This document shows, one piece after another, positions 7,600-13,650 of a stretch of DNA of 15,382 nt. Origin of the DNA: Magnetospira sp. (GTDB lineage Bacteria; Pseudomonadota; Alphaproteobacteria; Rhodospirillales; Magnetospiraceae); NCBI GenBank assembly GCA_028277325.1, contig JANQGL010000192.1, positions 1 through 15,382 on the forward strand, read 5' to 3'. A model generated the notes under the pieces. That model saw nothing but the letters and a program-made list of their open reading frames with translations. It did no database searches and was not told where the DNA came from. How positions within the stretch are numbered: the first letter of the stretch is position 1; every line of letters begins with the position of its first letter. Both the position numbers and the translations under genes were made by a program.

Positions 7600-8871
7600 T
7601 CAGAGTTGGTAGTTGGCCGCGACGGCGTCCCTGTGGAACATCGCCACGGTTTCCCGGGAGAACGCGTCGAGCGACTTGCCGACCGAGGATTCCAGCTTGT
7701 CGAGCAGGTGGCTGGTCGCGGTGATGATGTGACAGCCGCAGGCGTCGGCCTGGAACACGTTCAGCACTTCGCGCGGGCTGCCCCAGAGGATCCGCACGTT
7801 CGGCCGGTCGCCGACGATGCGCACCGCCTCGCGGATGGTCGGCACCGGATCGCGGCCGGTGTCGGCGATGCGCCCGGCGAACACCGACAGGATGGCCGGC
7901 GCCTCGCGGGGCAGGGCGTCGGCGATCGCGCGCACCTGATCGAGCGTGAAGATCGCGGTCACGTTGACGGTGACTCCCTGCCGCGCCAGGCGGCCGACCA
8001 GCGGCGCCGCGGAATCGCCCAGGGTGTCGGTGATCGGGATCTTGACGTTGACGTTGTCGCCCCAGGACGCGATGTCCAGCGCCTGACGTTCCATGGCCGG
8101 GAAATCGTCGGCGAACACCTCGAACGACACCGGCCGGTCGGTGATGTGCCGCAGCACCTCGCGGGCGAACGTTCTGTAGTCCCGCACCCCGGCCTTGCGC
8201 ATCAGGGTCGGGTTGGTGGTGAACCCCTGGATGTAGGACTTCGGCAGAAACTTCAGAATGTCGCCAAGATCGGCGCCATCGGCAAAAATCTTCACGTTCA
8301 GGTCGTCGATCGTGGCCATCATGGTTTTCCGCTGGTGGTCGCGCAGCACGTGGTCAATTGCCGTGGTTGTGTCCGGGACGATCGCGCAAGGCGCTTCCGG
8401 GCGTCGTTCCCGGTATCCCCGATCGACGAAAACGGCATGACACCCCGCCGCCTGGCCGGCTCCCACATCCCGCCACCTGTCCCCGATCATGTAGCTTTCG
8501 GCCAAGTTGATACTCAGTTCGTCGGCCGCTGCCAAGAGCATTCCCGGTTTCGGTTTATAGCACTCCGACGACGCCGAATCGATTTCCATGCAGCACCGGA
8601 TGTCGTCCAGCGGCAGCCGTTCCAAAAGGTGGCGGTGCATGCTGTCGACCACGTCGCGCGACTGCTTTCCGGTCGCCACGTCCGGCTGGTTGGTCACCAC
8701 CACCAGAAGGAACCCGGCCGCCTTGAGGCGCGCCACGCCTTCCGCCACGCCCGGCAGGAGTTCGAAATCGTCCAGCGTCTCCGGGGGGTAGGGTCGCCCG
8801 TCGCGGACGATCGCGCGGTTGAGAACACCGTCGCGGTCGAGGAAAACGGCACGGTGCTCGCGGGGGATCAC
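7600..8871 (-). CDS. Fusion protein: HAD sugar-phosphate phosphatase (GmhB-like) plus transaldolase (423 aa)
   Basis: One uninterrupted frame encodes two enzymes. Residues about 5-175 are a HAD-IIIA phosphatase like GmhB or HisB-N: FLDRDGVLN (nucleophile Asp12, acid/base Asp14), VVTNQ (58-62), KPKPGM (106-111) and MIGDRWRDVGAG (Asp131, Asp135). The Cys/His zinc loop of GmhB is mostly missing (CCMEIDSASSECYKPKPG). After a short linker, residues about 191-423 are a compact transaldolase: KIFADGA, TTNPTLMRKAG, Schiff-base Lys277 in NVNVKIPIT, VTAIFTLDQ, SVFAGRIADTGRDP. Phe331 in SVFAGR matches the Phe of true transaldolases rather than the Tyr of fructose-6-phosphate aldolases. Inferred roles are removal of the 7-phosphate from heptose-1,7-bisphosphate and formation of sedoheptulose-7-phosphate. 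The start is GTG at 8871 with GGTGAGAG upstream, 7 nt after the isomerase gene. An internal in-frame ATG-ATG near 8323 could start a separate transaldolase chain, but there is no stop between the domains. Confidence 0.9.
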   Translation of the reverse strand: MIPREHRAVFLDRDGVLNRAIVRDGRPYPPETLDDFELLPGVAEGVARLKAAGFLLVVVTNQPDVATGKQSRDVVDSMHRHLLERLPLDDIRCCMEIDSASSECYKPKPGMLLAAADELSINLAESYMIGDRWRDVGAGQAAGCHAVFVDRGYRERRPEAPCAIVPDTTTAIDHVLRDHQRKTMMATIDDLNVKIFADGADLGDILKFLPKSYIQGFTTNPTLMRKAGVRDYRTFAREVLRHITDRPVSFEVFADDFPAMERQALDIASWGDNVNVKIPITDTLGDSAAPLVGRLARQGVTVNVTAIFTLDQVRAIADALPREAPAILSVFAGRIADTGRDPVPTIREAVRIVGDRPNVRILWGSPREVLNVFQADACGCHIITATSHLLDKLESSVGKSLDAFSRETVAMFHRDAVAANYQL

Positions 8872-8878
8872 GGCGCTC

Positions 8879-9466
8879 TCACCATTTGGTGTCGCATTGC
8901 TGAAGCGCCGGGGCGCTGACCAGGCAATGCCAGACCACGGCCTGGAACGCCTCGCAATGGGGGGTGACGCGGGACGCCTCGGGAGTCGGGATCACCACCA
9001 CCACGTCGCCGTGGGTGGCGGTGTATCCGGTGGCGCGGCCGACCACGCCGAACACCTTCATGCCGCGCGTCCTGGCTTCCTCGATCGCCTGGATGAGGTT
9101 GGGCGACACGTTGCGCTCCGCGTCGCCGCCGCCGACCGAGAAGATGAGCAGGGCGTCGTCGGCCCGGGCGCGGCTGGTCCGCAGCCAGGCCGCGAAGACC
9201 GTGCCCCATCCCTCGTCGTTGGTTCGCGCGGTGAGCTCGGAGACGTTGTCGGTCGGCGCGTAGGCCTCGATCCCGCACAGCTTGCGGAAATCGTTCACGG
9301 CGTGCGACGCGTTGGCGGCGCTGCCGCCGACCCCGAGGACGAACAGGCGCCCGTCGCGCGCCCTCAGGTCGGCCAGGGCCGCCGTCAGGTCGGCGATCCT
9401 GTCGCGGTCGATGGTCGCGACGATCGTCGCGACCTCCTCGAAAAACGTATCAACGTGCGATTTCAT
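8879..9466 (-). CDS. SIS-domain phosphosugar isomerase, GmhA-like (195 aa)
   Basis: Single SIS-domain protein, likely a sedoheptulose-7-phosphate isomerase, which would be the entry step to NDP-heptose. The phosphosugar-binding loop is VLGVGGSAANASHAVNDF (43-60), followed by SELTARTNDEGW, LLIFSVGGGDAERNVSPN (106-123), KVFGVVGRATG and a final helix VTPHCEAFQAVVWH. The length fits GmhA (about 190 residues). The catalytic Glu of E. coli GmhA, four residues after the His of the binding helix, is Asp59 here, and the C-terminal His helix does not align cleanly. It is therefore a divergent GmhA-like subgroup and the substrate remains inferred from context. ATG at 9466 is the first start of the nine-gene operon. 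No clear Shine-Dalgarno sequence precedes it, so the transcript may have a short leader. Confidence 0.88.
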   Translation of the reverse strand: MKSHVDTFFEEVATIVATIDRDRIADLTAALADLRARDGRLFVLGVGGSAANASHAVNDFRKLCGIEAYAPTDNVSELTARTNDEGWGTVFAAWLRTSRARADDALLIFSVGGGDAERNVSPNLIQAIEEARTRGMKVFGVVGRATGYTATHGDVVVVIPTPEASRVTPHCEAFQAVVWHCLVSAPALQQCDTKW

Positions 9467-9498
9467 CCGGGCGTCTGGATGTGGCTTTGTGACACGCC

Positions 9499-9527
9499 TA
9501 CTTACCCAAACTTTCTGTGCCGCTCAA
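9499..9527 (-). promoter_or_regulatory. Candidate promoter for the nine-gene sugar operon
   Basis: On the minus strand TTGAGC (9522-9527) is followed after 17 nt by TAAGTA (9499-9504). The -35 box matches the sigma-70 consensus at 4 of 6 positions. The -10 box is poor. The spacing, the local drop in GC and a start site about 25 nt before the first ATG make it the best candidate in this gap. It has not been tested. Confidence 0.25.
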
Positions 9528-9620
9528 GAGGCGATGCCGAGCCAGCCGCATGGCCGGGCGCCGCACCCGGTACAACCGTTGAGGTGTGGCAAATCGGCCG
9601 CTCCCGACGAAGCCGCCGCG

Positions 9621-9646
9621 GGTCGGCGACCCCGGCCGGGGCGACC
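9621..9646. repeat. GC-rich nested palindrome
   Basis: A 12-bp perfect palindrome CCCCGGCCGGGG (9630-9641) is flanked by GGTCG (9621-9625) and CGACC (9642-9646), which also pair, with GCGA bulged on one side. It lies about 85 bp upstream of the membrane-protein ATG, between two divergent genes. It could be an operator for a dimeric regulator or a transcript hairpin. In DNA this GC-rich it may also be chance. Confidence 0.4.
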
Positions 9647-9730
9647 GCGCCGCAACGCGGCCCGCCGGGCGGATTTGCTTTCGCGCCGGGGTGTGGCATC
9701 GTGGCGCCTCAACCGAAAAGGCAGGCTGAC

Positions 9731-11875
9731 ATGACTCCGGCACCGTCCTTTCCGAGCGCCCCGCGCGTCCTGAAGGCAGGGATCATCGCCCTTCTCGGCA
9801 TGGTGAGTCTGGTGTTCGTCAGCGCGTCGGCGATCAGCGTGCTGTTCCTGTTTCCGGATAGCTTGACCCTTCACTGGTCCTATCGCGAGTTCGGAGTCCT
9901 GGGCGGCGTCTACAACTACTGGGCCGCCTTGACGTTGCAGCGGGTTGCGGCGATGGCCTTGGCGCTGTCGGAGGTCGCGGTGATCGATTCGGTCTTCGCG
10001 TCGCTTTGGCAAGGCGAGGTTTTTTTCCGGATATTCAATCAACTCGTACTGATCGCGCTGTTCTTTTACGCGATCCGGCTGATTCTGCCCGCGTTGTCGC
10101 GCTGGCTTGCGCTGGGCCTTGTTCTCTTGGCCTTTGGGGCGGCCCTTGCCGGCTCGAGCGCCCTGCCCGCTTTCGAGGAACGGCCCGGAGACCACAACTT
10201 CCTGAACATCTGGCTGCTTGACCAGTGCAACTATTTCAGCATGGCATCGATGCACATGCTGGTCGTCGCGTTGCTGTGGGTCTATCTGCGTGACGGCTTC
10301 ACCCCGGCCCGCCATGTCCTGTTCCTGGGAGCCTTCGCGGTTTTCCTGAACACCCATGAACTGAGCCTCGTGATCGGCGGCATCGTCCTCGCCGCGATGG
10401 CGCTGGCCAGCCTGACCCTGGCGCGCCACCCGGAGGTGCCGCCGGGTATCGCCCGGTGGCGCCTGATGCGTGGCGACGCCGGCCGTTCGCCGATCGGGAT
10501 CGTTCTCGCGTCCGGCCTCTACGTGGTGAGCGCGGCGGTGCATTTGCTTGCTCCGGGGCTGTCGGCACGAAGTGAAACCTGGCCGGCGCAAATGCCCCTG
10601 TTCCCGGACGCCCTGACGGCCGGAGCCGGGCCAGGCCTGTCGCCGCTCTGGTCCATGGGGTCGCTGTCGGAGCCGCTGCTGCAGTCGTTGCTTCTGGCCG
10701 CCGGACTCGCCGGGTTCGCGGTTCGTCGGGAGGACGGTCGGCGCCTGCGCAGGCGGAGTCCCGTTTTCGCGGTGTTCGTGCTCCTGCTGCTGGCTGTCCT
10801 GATGGTCACGATGAGCGGTCTGGACGCTTATACCGGACGCCTGATGCACCTTCCGATCGGCAAGACCGTCCTTCCGCCGCACCAGCATCTGATCGTTGCG
10901 CTGCTTATGACGTATTCGGCGGTCGTTGTCGGCCTCCTGGTCGGGGTATGGGCGCGCGGCGCGATATCGCGCATGACCTTTCCGGCATGGCCCGCATGGG
11001 CGGTGATTGCGGCCGGTCTGGTACTGGTCGTTCAATCCGCGGCGTTTTGCGACGTCTTGGGGTTCGTGGCCGGCGACAAGCCGGCCTACATCGGCTATGC
11101 CCCCATGCCCTGGCCCAACCAGTTCGCTGAATTCGCCCGCCTCGACGATCAGTTGCGGCACCCGGACGCGGCGGGCACGGCGTATGTGGACGAGGTTACG
11201 CTGTTCGGTCCCAAACATACCCAAATGTTCAACACCGACCTTTACCGGAGTTTCTACACGTCGGGCGTTCCGGGCCTGGTGAAATCCTACGGCCTGAGCA
11301 GAATCGTCTACATCCCCTGTGCGTTCGGCCCGAATCCCACCCTGTGCAACGGACTCGGCAAGCGGCCCGAGCACCGCTCCCTCGATTTCGGGTCGATGCC
11401 GGCGTTCGAGCAGTCCTGGCGGACGGAGACCCTGGTGACGGGCGACCTCGACGCCTTCGGGATGCGGGTCGCCGAGGCGCCGGGGCGCGGCGAGCACTAT
11501 CTCGGCGGCGGCCCGTTCGCGCGCGGCGACCAGGCGGCGGTGCACGTGGAGGTGGAGCTCCGCGAGGTCGCGAACATCCCGAAGTTCGGTCTCTACCTGA
11601 CCGGCGCCGACGGGGCCGCCCTGCAGGTGTTCGACCTCGAAGCCGGCCGGGTCGACGCGCACGGGAACTTCGGGGCGACGGTGATCAGGCCGGCGATCGA
11701 GACCCGGGACGACGGCACGCGGCTCCTGCGGGCGACCTTCGTGACCCACGGGCCCACCCACAGCTTCGATCTGCGCCTGCAGTTCGTGGACGCCGACGGG
11801 GCCACCATCTACGAGGGACACCCCGACCGCGCGGTGCGGGTCGGCCGGATCCGGATGTATCTGGTCGAGAGCTGA
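9731..11875 (+). CDS. Polytopic membrane protein of unknown function with a soluble C-terminal domain (714 aa)
   Basis: I do not recognise this protein. By eye there are about 11-12 hydrophobic segments, at roughly residues 15-40, 60-85, 103-120, 124-146, 170-187, 194-208, 212-230, 255-275, 315-332, 344-361, 385-406 and 420-440. A hydrophilic tail follows. Its last part (about 590-714, from YLGGGPFARGDQ to IRMYLVES) alternates polar and hydrophobic residues like a beta-sandwich, possibly carbohydrate-binding. Size and layout fit a GT-C-like glycosyltransferase or a glycan-processing protein, but no catalytic motif is certain. The ATG at 9731 was chosen because the first membrane helix follows at once and AAGGCAGG lies upstream. 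The frame is also open further upstream, but that part runs against the operon. Composition changes within the gene: one sampled 60-base line (10021) is 45% GC and another (11701) is 77%. Its stop is 12 bp from the convergent radical SAM gene. Confidence 0.85.
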   Translation: MTPAPSFPSAPRVLKAGIIALLGMVSLVFVSASAISVLFLFPDSLTLHWSYREFGVLGGVYNYWAALTLQRVAAMALALSEVAVIDSVFASLWQGEVFFRIFNQLVLIALFFYAIRLILPALSRWLALGLVLLAFGAALAGSSALPAFEERPGDHNFLNIWLLDQCNYFSMASMHMLVVALLWVYLRDGFTPARHVLFLGAFAVFLNTHELSLVIGGIVLAAMALASLTLARHPEVPPGIARWRLMRGDAGRSPIGIVLASGLYVVSAAVHLLAPGLSARSETWPAQMPLFPDALTAGAGPGLSPLWSMGSLSEPLLQSLLLAAGLAGFAVRREDGRRLRRRSPVFAVFVLLLLAVLMVTMSGLDAYTGRLMHLPIGKTVLPPHQHLIVALLMTYSAVVVGLLVGVWARGAISRMTFPAWPAWAVIAAGLVLVVQSAAFCDVLGFVAGDKPAYIGYAPMPWPNQFAEFARLDDQLRHPDAAGTAYVDEVTLFGPKHTQMFNTDLYRSFYTSGVPGLVKSYGLSRIVYIPCAFGPNPTLCNGLGKRPEHRSLDFGSMPAFEQSWRTETLVTGDLDAFGMRVAEAPGRGEHYLGGGPFARGDQAAVHVEVELREVANIPKFGLYLTGADGAALQVFDLEAGRVDAHGNFGATVIRPAIETRDDGTRLLRATFVTHGPTHSFDLRLQFVDADGATIYEGHPDRAVRVGRIRMYLVES

Positions 11876-11887
11876 CCCGGGCGCGGC

Positions 11888-13348
11888 CTATCTCGAATAG
11901 ACCGAGACCGCCAGTTGCATGCCCATGCGGGCCTTGCGGATGAACTCGCCGGGCGACTTGAGCTTGCCGATGGAGCGCAGGATGTAGCGCGGCCGGAAAT
12001 AGAACCGCCGCACCGCCTCGTCGCGCAGCGCCAGCAGGGTGGCCAGGTCGGCGTGCTCCTCGATCAGCTTCGGCGGCACGAAATCGGGAGCCGGATTTCG
12101 CGCATAGGCACGCCAGTAATCCTCCTCGATCAGCCCCTTGGCCAGGGCCTCGTCGTACATCTCGGTGCCGGCGTAGGGAATGGTGATCGAGAACTGGGCG
12201 AAGTCGGCGTTCAGGGTCAGGGCGAAGTCGATCGTCGCCCGCATGTCGTCCACCGTTTCGTCCAGGTTGCCGAACATGAAATAGGCGAGCACCGTCATCC
12301 GGGCGCGGCGGGCGCAGGCGACCGCGTTGCGGGCCTGGTCCAGGGTGATCCGCTTCTTCATCCGGTCGATCACCGCCTGAACGCCGGATTCGATGCCGAA
12401 GTGCACCCGCCGGCAGCCGGCCCGGTGGAGCAGGGCCATGGTTTCGTCGTCGGCCGCCTGCGAGCTGACCCGGTCGCGGATCGCCCAGGTGATGCCCAGG
12501 TCGGCCGCGATCAGGCCCTCGCAGATGGCGACCAGACGGCTGCGCGACCAGCTGAAGGTGTCGTCGTAAACCTCCACCTCGCGGATGCCGAGGGCGGCGA
12601 TGCGGCGGAACTCCTCGACCACGCTTTCGGCCGTGCGGGCCACGTTCTTCTGGAAGTTCAGCTTGCAGAAGGTGCAGCGGTGCGGGCAGCCGCGGCTGGT
12701 GATCATGGTGGTGGTGTAGTCGTCGTTGCCGAGGACCGACCCGTAGTTGCGGATGTCGAGCAGGGTGCGGTCGGGAATCGGCAACTCGTCCAGATCGCCC
12801 TGGATGTAGAACAGGTCGTGGCCCGTCTTCACGCCGCCGGCCGCCTTGACGTGCAGGCCGGGCAGGGAATTGTCGGCGAGGCCGTGGGAGATCATGTTGC
12901 AGAGATAGAGGAACGGGATTTCGCCGTCGCCGACCACCACGCTGTCGACGAACGGCACCTCCAGGGTTTCCCGCGGGTAGATGCCGAGATGCGGACCGCC
13001 GAGACAGAGATGGGCGTCGGGGCAGGCCTGCTTGAGCAGTTCGCCGGTGCGATAGGCCGGATACCAGAAATCGGTCCAGGCCGAGATGCCGATTACGTCG
13101 GGCCGCCACGCGCGGGCAATGCGAACCAGATCGCCGAAGTCGCGCTGCTCCGCCTGCGCGTCGGTCACCTTCACCTGGTGGTCCGACCAGGCGGCCAGGG
13201 TGCTGGCCACGTAGAGAAGGCCCAGCGGCGGTTTGTAGCCGATCCCCTCGCCGCCGTCGTCGTCGACGTGGGACAGCAGCGACCGCACGCCGCCGGTCGC
13301 CGGCGGCTGGATCAGCAGCACCCGGATCGCTCGCTTGGCGGTGATCAT
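11888..13348 (-). CDS. B12-binding-domain radical SAM protein (486 aa)
   Basis: Radical SAM enzyme of the BchE/cobalamin-binding type. The N-terminal region (about 8-150) has a Rossmann-like B12-binding-domain pattern: RVLLIQPP, PLGLLYVASTLAAW, RPDVIGISAW, CLGGPHLGIYP and VVVGDGEIPF. It lacks the DxHxxG base-off cobalamin motif (DAQAEQ instead), as do many relatives. The radical SAM core has CPHRCTFC (Cys221, Cys225, Cys228), which binds the 4Fe-4S cluster, then EVYDDTFSW, HFGIESGVQ and YFMFGNLDET. The substrate is unknown. Members of this class methylate, cyclise or otherwise modify unreactive carbons, and in glycan or lipid islands they often act on lipids or sugars. I chose ATG 13348 because the domain begins eight residues later. 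An in-frame GTG at 13414 would add 22 residues and has GGTGGA upstream, but codons there are less GC-biased at third positions. A good promoter lies at 13451-13478. Confidence 0.88.
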   Translation of the reverse strand: MITAKRAIRVLLIQPPATGGVRSLLSHVDDDGGEGIGYKPPLGLLYVASTLAAWSDHQVKVTDAQAEQRDFGDLVRIARAWRPDVIGISAWTDFWYPAYRTGELLKQACPDAHLCLGGPHLGIYPRETLEVPFVDSVVVGDGEIPFLYLCNMISHGLADNSLPGLHVKAAGGVKTGHDLFYIQGDLDELPIPDRTLLDIRNYGSVLGNDDYTTTMITSRGCPHRCTFCKLNFQKNVARTAESVVEEFRRIAALGIREVEVYDDTFSWSRSRLVAICEGLIAADLGITWAIRDRVSSQAADDETMALLHRAGCRRVHFGIESGVQAVIDRMKKRITLDQARNAVACARRARMTVLAYFMFGNLDETVDDMRATIDFALTLNADFAQFSITIPYAGTEMYDEALAKGLIEEDYWRAYARNPAPDFVPPKLIEEHADLATLLALRDEAVRRFYFRPRYILRSIGKLKSPGEFIRKARMGMQLAVSVYSR

Positions 13349-13410
13349 GTGCACCGGTGCCGCGGCCCGCGCGTCACTGGCCCGCAAAACAAGATCCTTG
13401 AGGCCCTGTC

Positions 13411-13428
13411 CCACCCGTGTCCACCCGT
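13411..13428. repeat. Short tandem direct repeat CCACCCGT x2
   Basis: CCACCCGT occurs at 13411-13418 and again at 13421-13428, a 10-bp period equal to about one helical turn. It overlaps the alternative GTG start of the radical SAM gene and lies about 20 bp downstream of its predicted transcription start. It could be a regulator site placed to block transcription, or chance in GC-rich DNA. Confidence 0.35.
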
Positions 13429-13450
13429 CGTTGCGCCGCCCCGTCCCAAC

Positions 13451-13478
13451 AATGTAGGCTGTTTGGCCGGGGTATCAA
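13451..13478 (-). promoter_or_regulatory. Sigma-70-like promoter for the radical SAM gene
   Basis: On the minus strand TTGATA (13473-13478, 5 of 6 consensus) is followed after 16 nt by TACATT (13451-13456, 4 of 6). This is the best promoter match in the window and sits in a local AT-rich patch. Transcription would start near 13444, giving a leader of about 30 nt to the GTG at 13414 or about 95 nt to the ATG at 13348. Confidence 0.5.
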
Positions 13479-13598
13479 CGCCTTGTTTGTTGCGGGTATT
13501 GCGCCGAGGACAAACGGCGCGCCGGCGCCGCCGCGTCGCCACCGGACGGACAAAGGGCTGCGAATCCCCCGGCGTTTCGGGTAAGGTCGCCGGCGGGA

Positions 13599-13625
13599 GG
13601 ACCCGCGGCGGCCGGCGGCGGGTCC
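13599..13625 (+). other. Leader hairpin upstream of the glycosyltransferase gene
   Basis: GGACCCGC (13599-13606) and GCGGGTCC (13618-13625) form a perfect 8-bp stem around an 11-nt loop, ending 25 nt before the ATG at 13651. No T-run follows, so it does not look like an intrinsic terminator. If transcribed, it could affect ribosome access or RNA stability. This is inference only. Confidence 0.4.
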
Positions 13626-13650
13626 GCGCAGTGGGGACGCACGACCGAAG

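Larger units (their letters stand above)
9467..9730. other. Divergent intergenic region (264 bp)
   Basis: Non-coding stretch between the operon's first gene (minus) and the membrane-protein gene (plus). The half near the operon is relatively AT-rich and holds a candidate promoter. The half near the membrane-protein gene is GC-rich and holds nested palindromes. A weak plus-strand candidate, TTGCTT and then CATCGT 16 nt downstream (9675-9702), could serve the membrane protein, but the match is poor. I see no RNA gene, riboswitch or small reading frame with a convincing start. Confidence 0.6.
13349..13650. other. Divergent intergenic region upstream of the radical SAM and glycosyltransferase genes
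   Basis: About 300 bp without a convincing complete gene. It contains a sigma-70-like promoter reading toward the radical SAM gene, a short tandem repeat at the alternative GTG start, and a perfect 8-bp-stem hairpin in the presumed leader of the glycosyltransferase gene. The 13349-13414 part is open in the radical SAM frame and may be its N-terminus. No clear promoter for the plus-strand gene was found. Confidence 0.55.

Noticed and set aside
8323..8871. Reading the phosphatase as a separate gene from the transaldolase
   Set aside because: There is no stop codon or frame change at the junction: the codons around CAG CGG AAA ACC ATG ATG read straight through. A separate internal start for the transaldolase remains possible and is noted as such.
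8819..9730. In-frame upstream extension of the membrane-protein gene back to 8819
   Set aside because: The extension runs antisense through the isomerase gene and the intergenic promoter. The ATG at 9731 is directly followed by a hydrophobic segment and has a ribosome site.
9524..11821. 765-residue minus-strand open frame opposite the membrane protein
   Set aside because: Highly charged, motif-free sequence. The plus strand encodes coherent membrane helices and a sensible start.
11876..11887. Possible bidirectional terminator between convergent genes
   Set aside because: The 12-bp gap is GC-rich but has no stem with a T-run on either strand.
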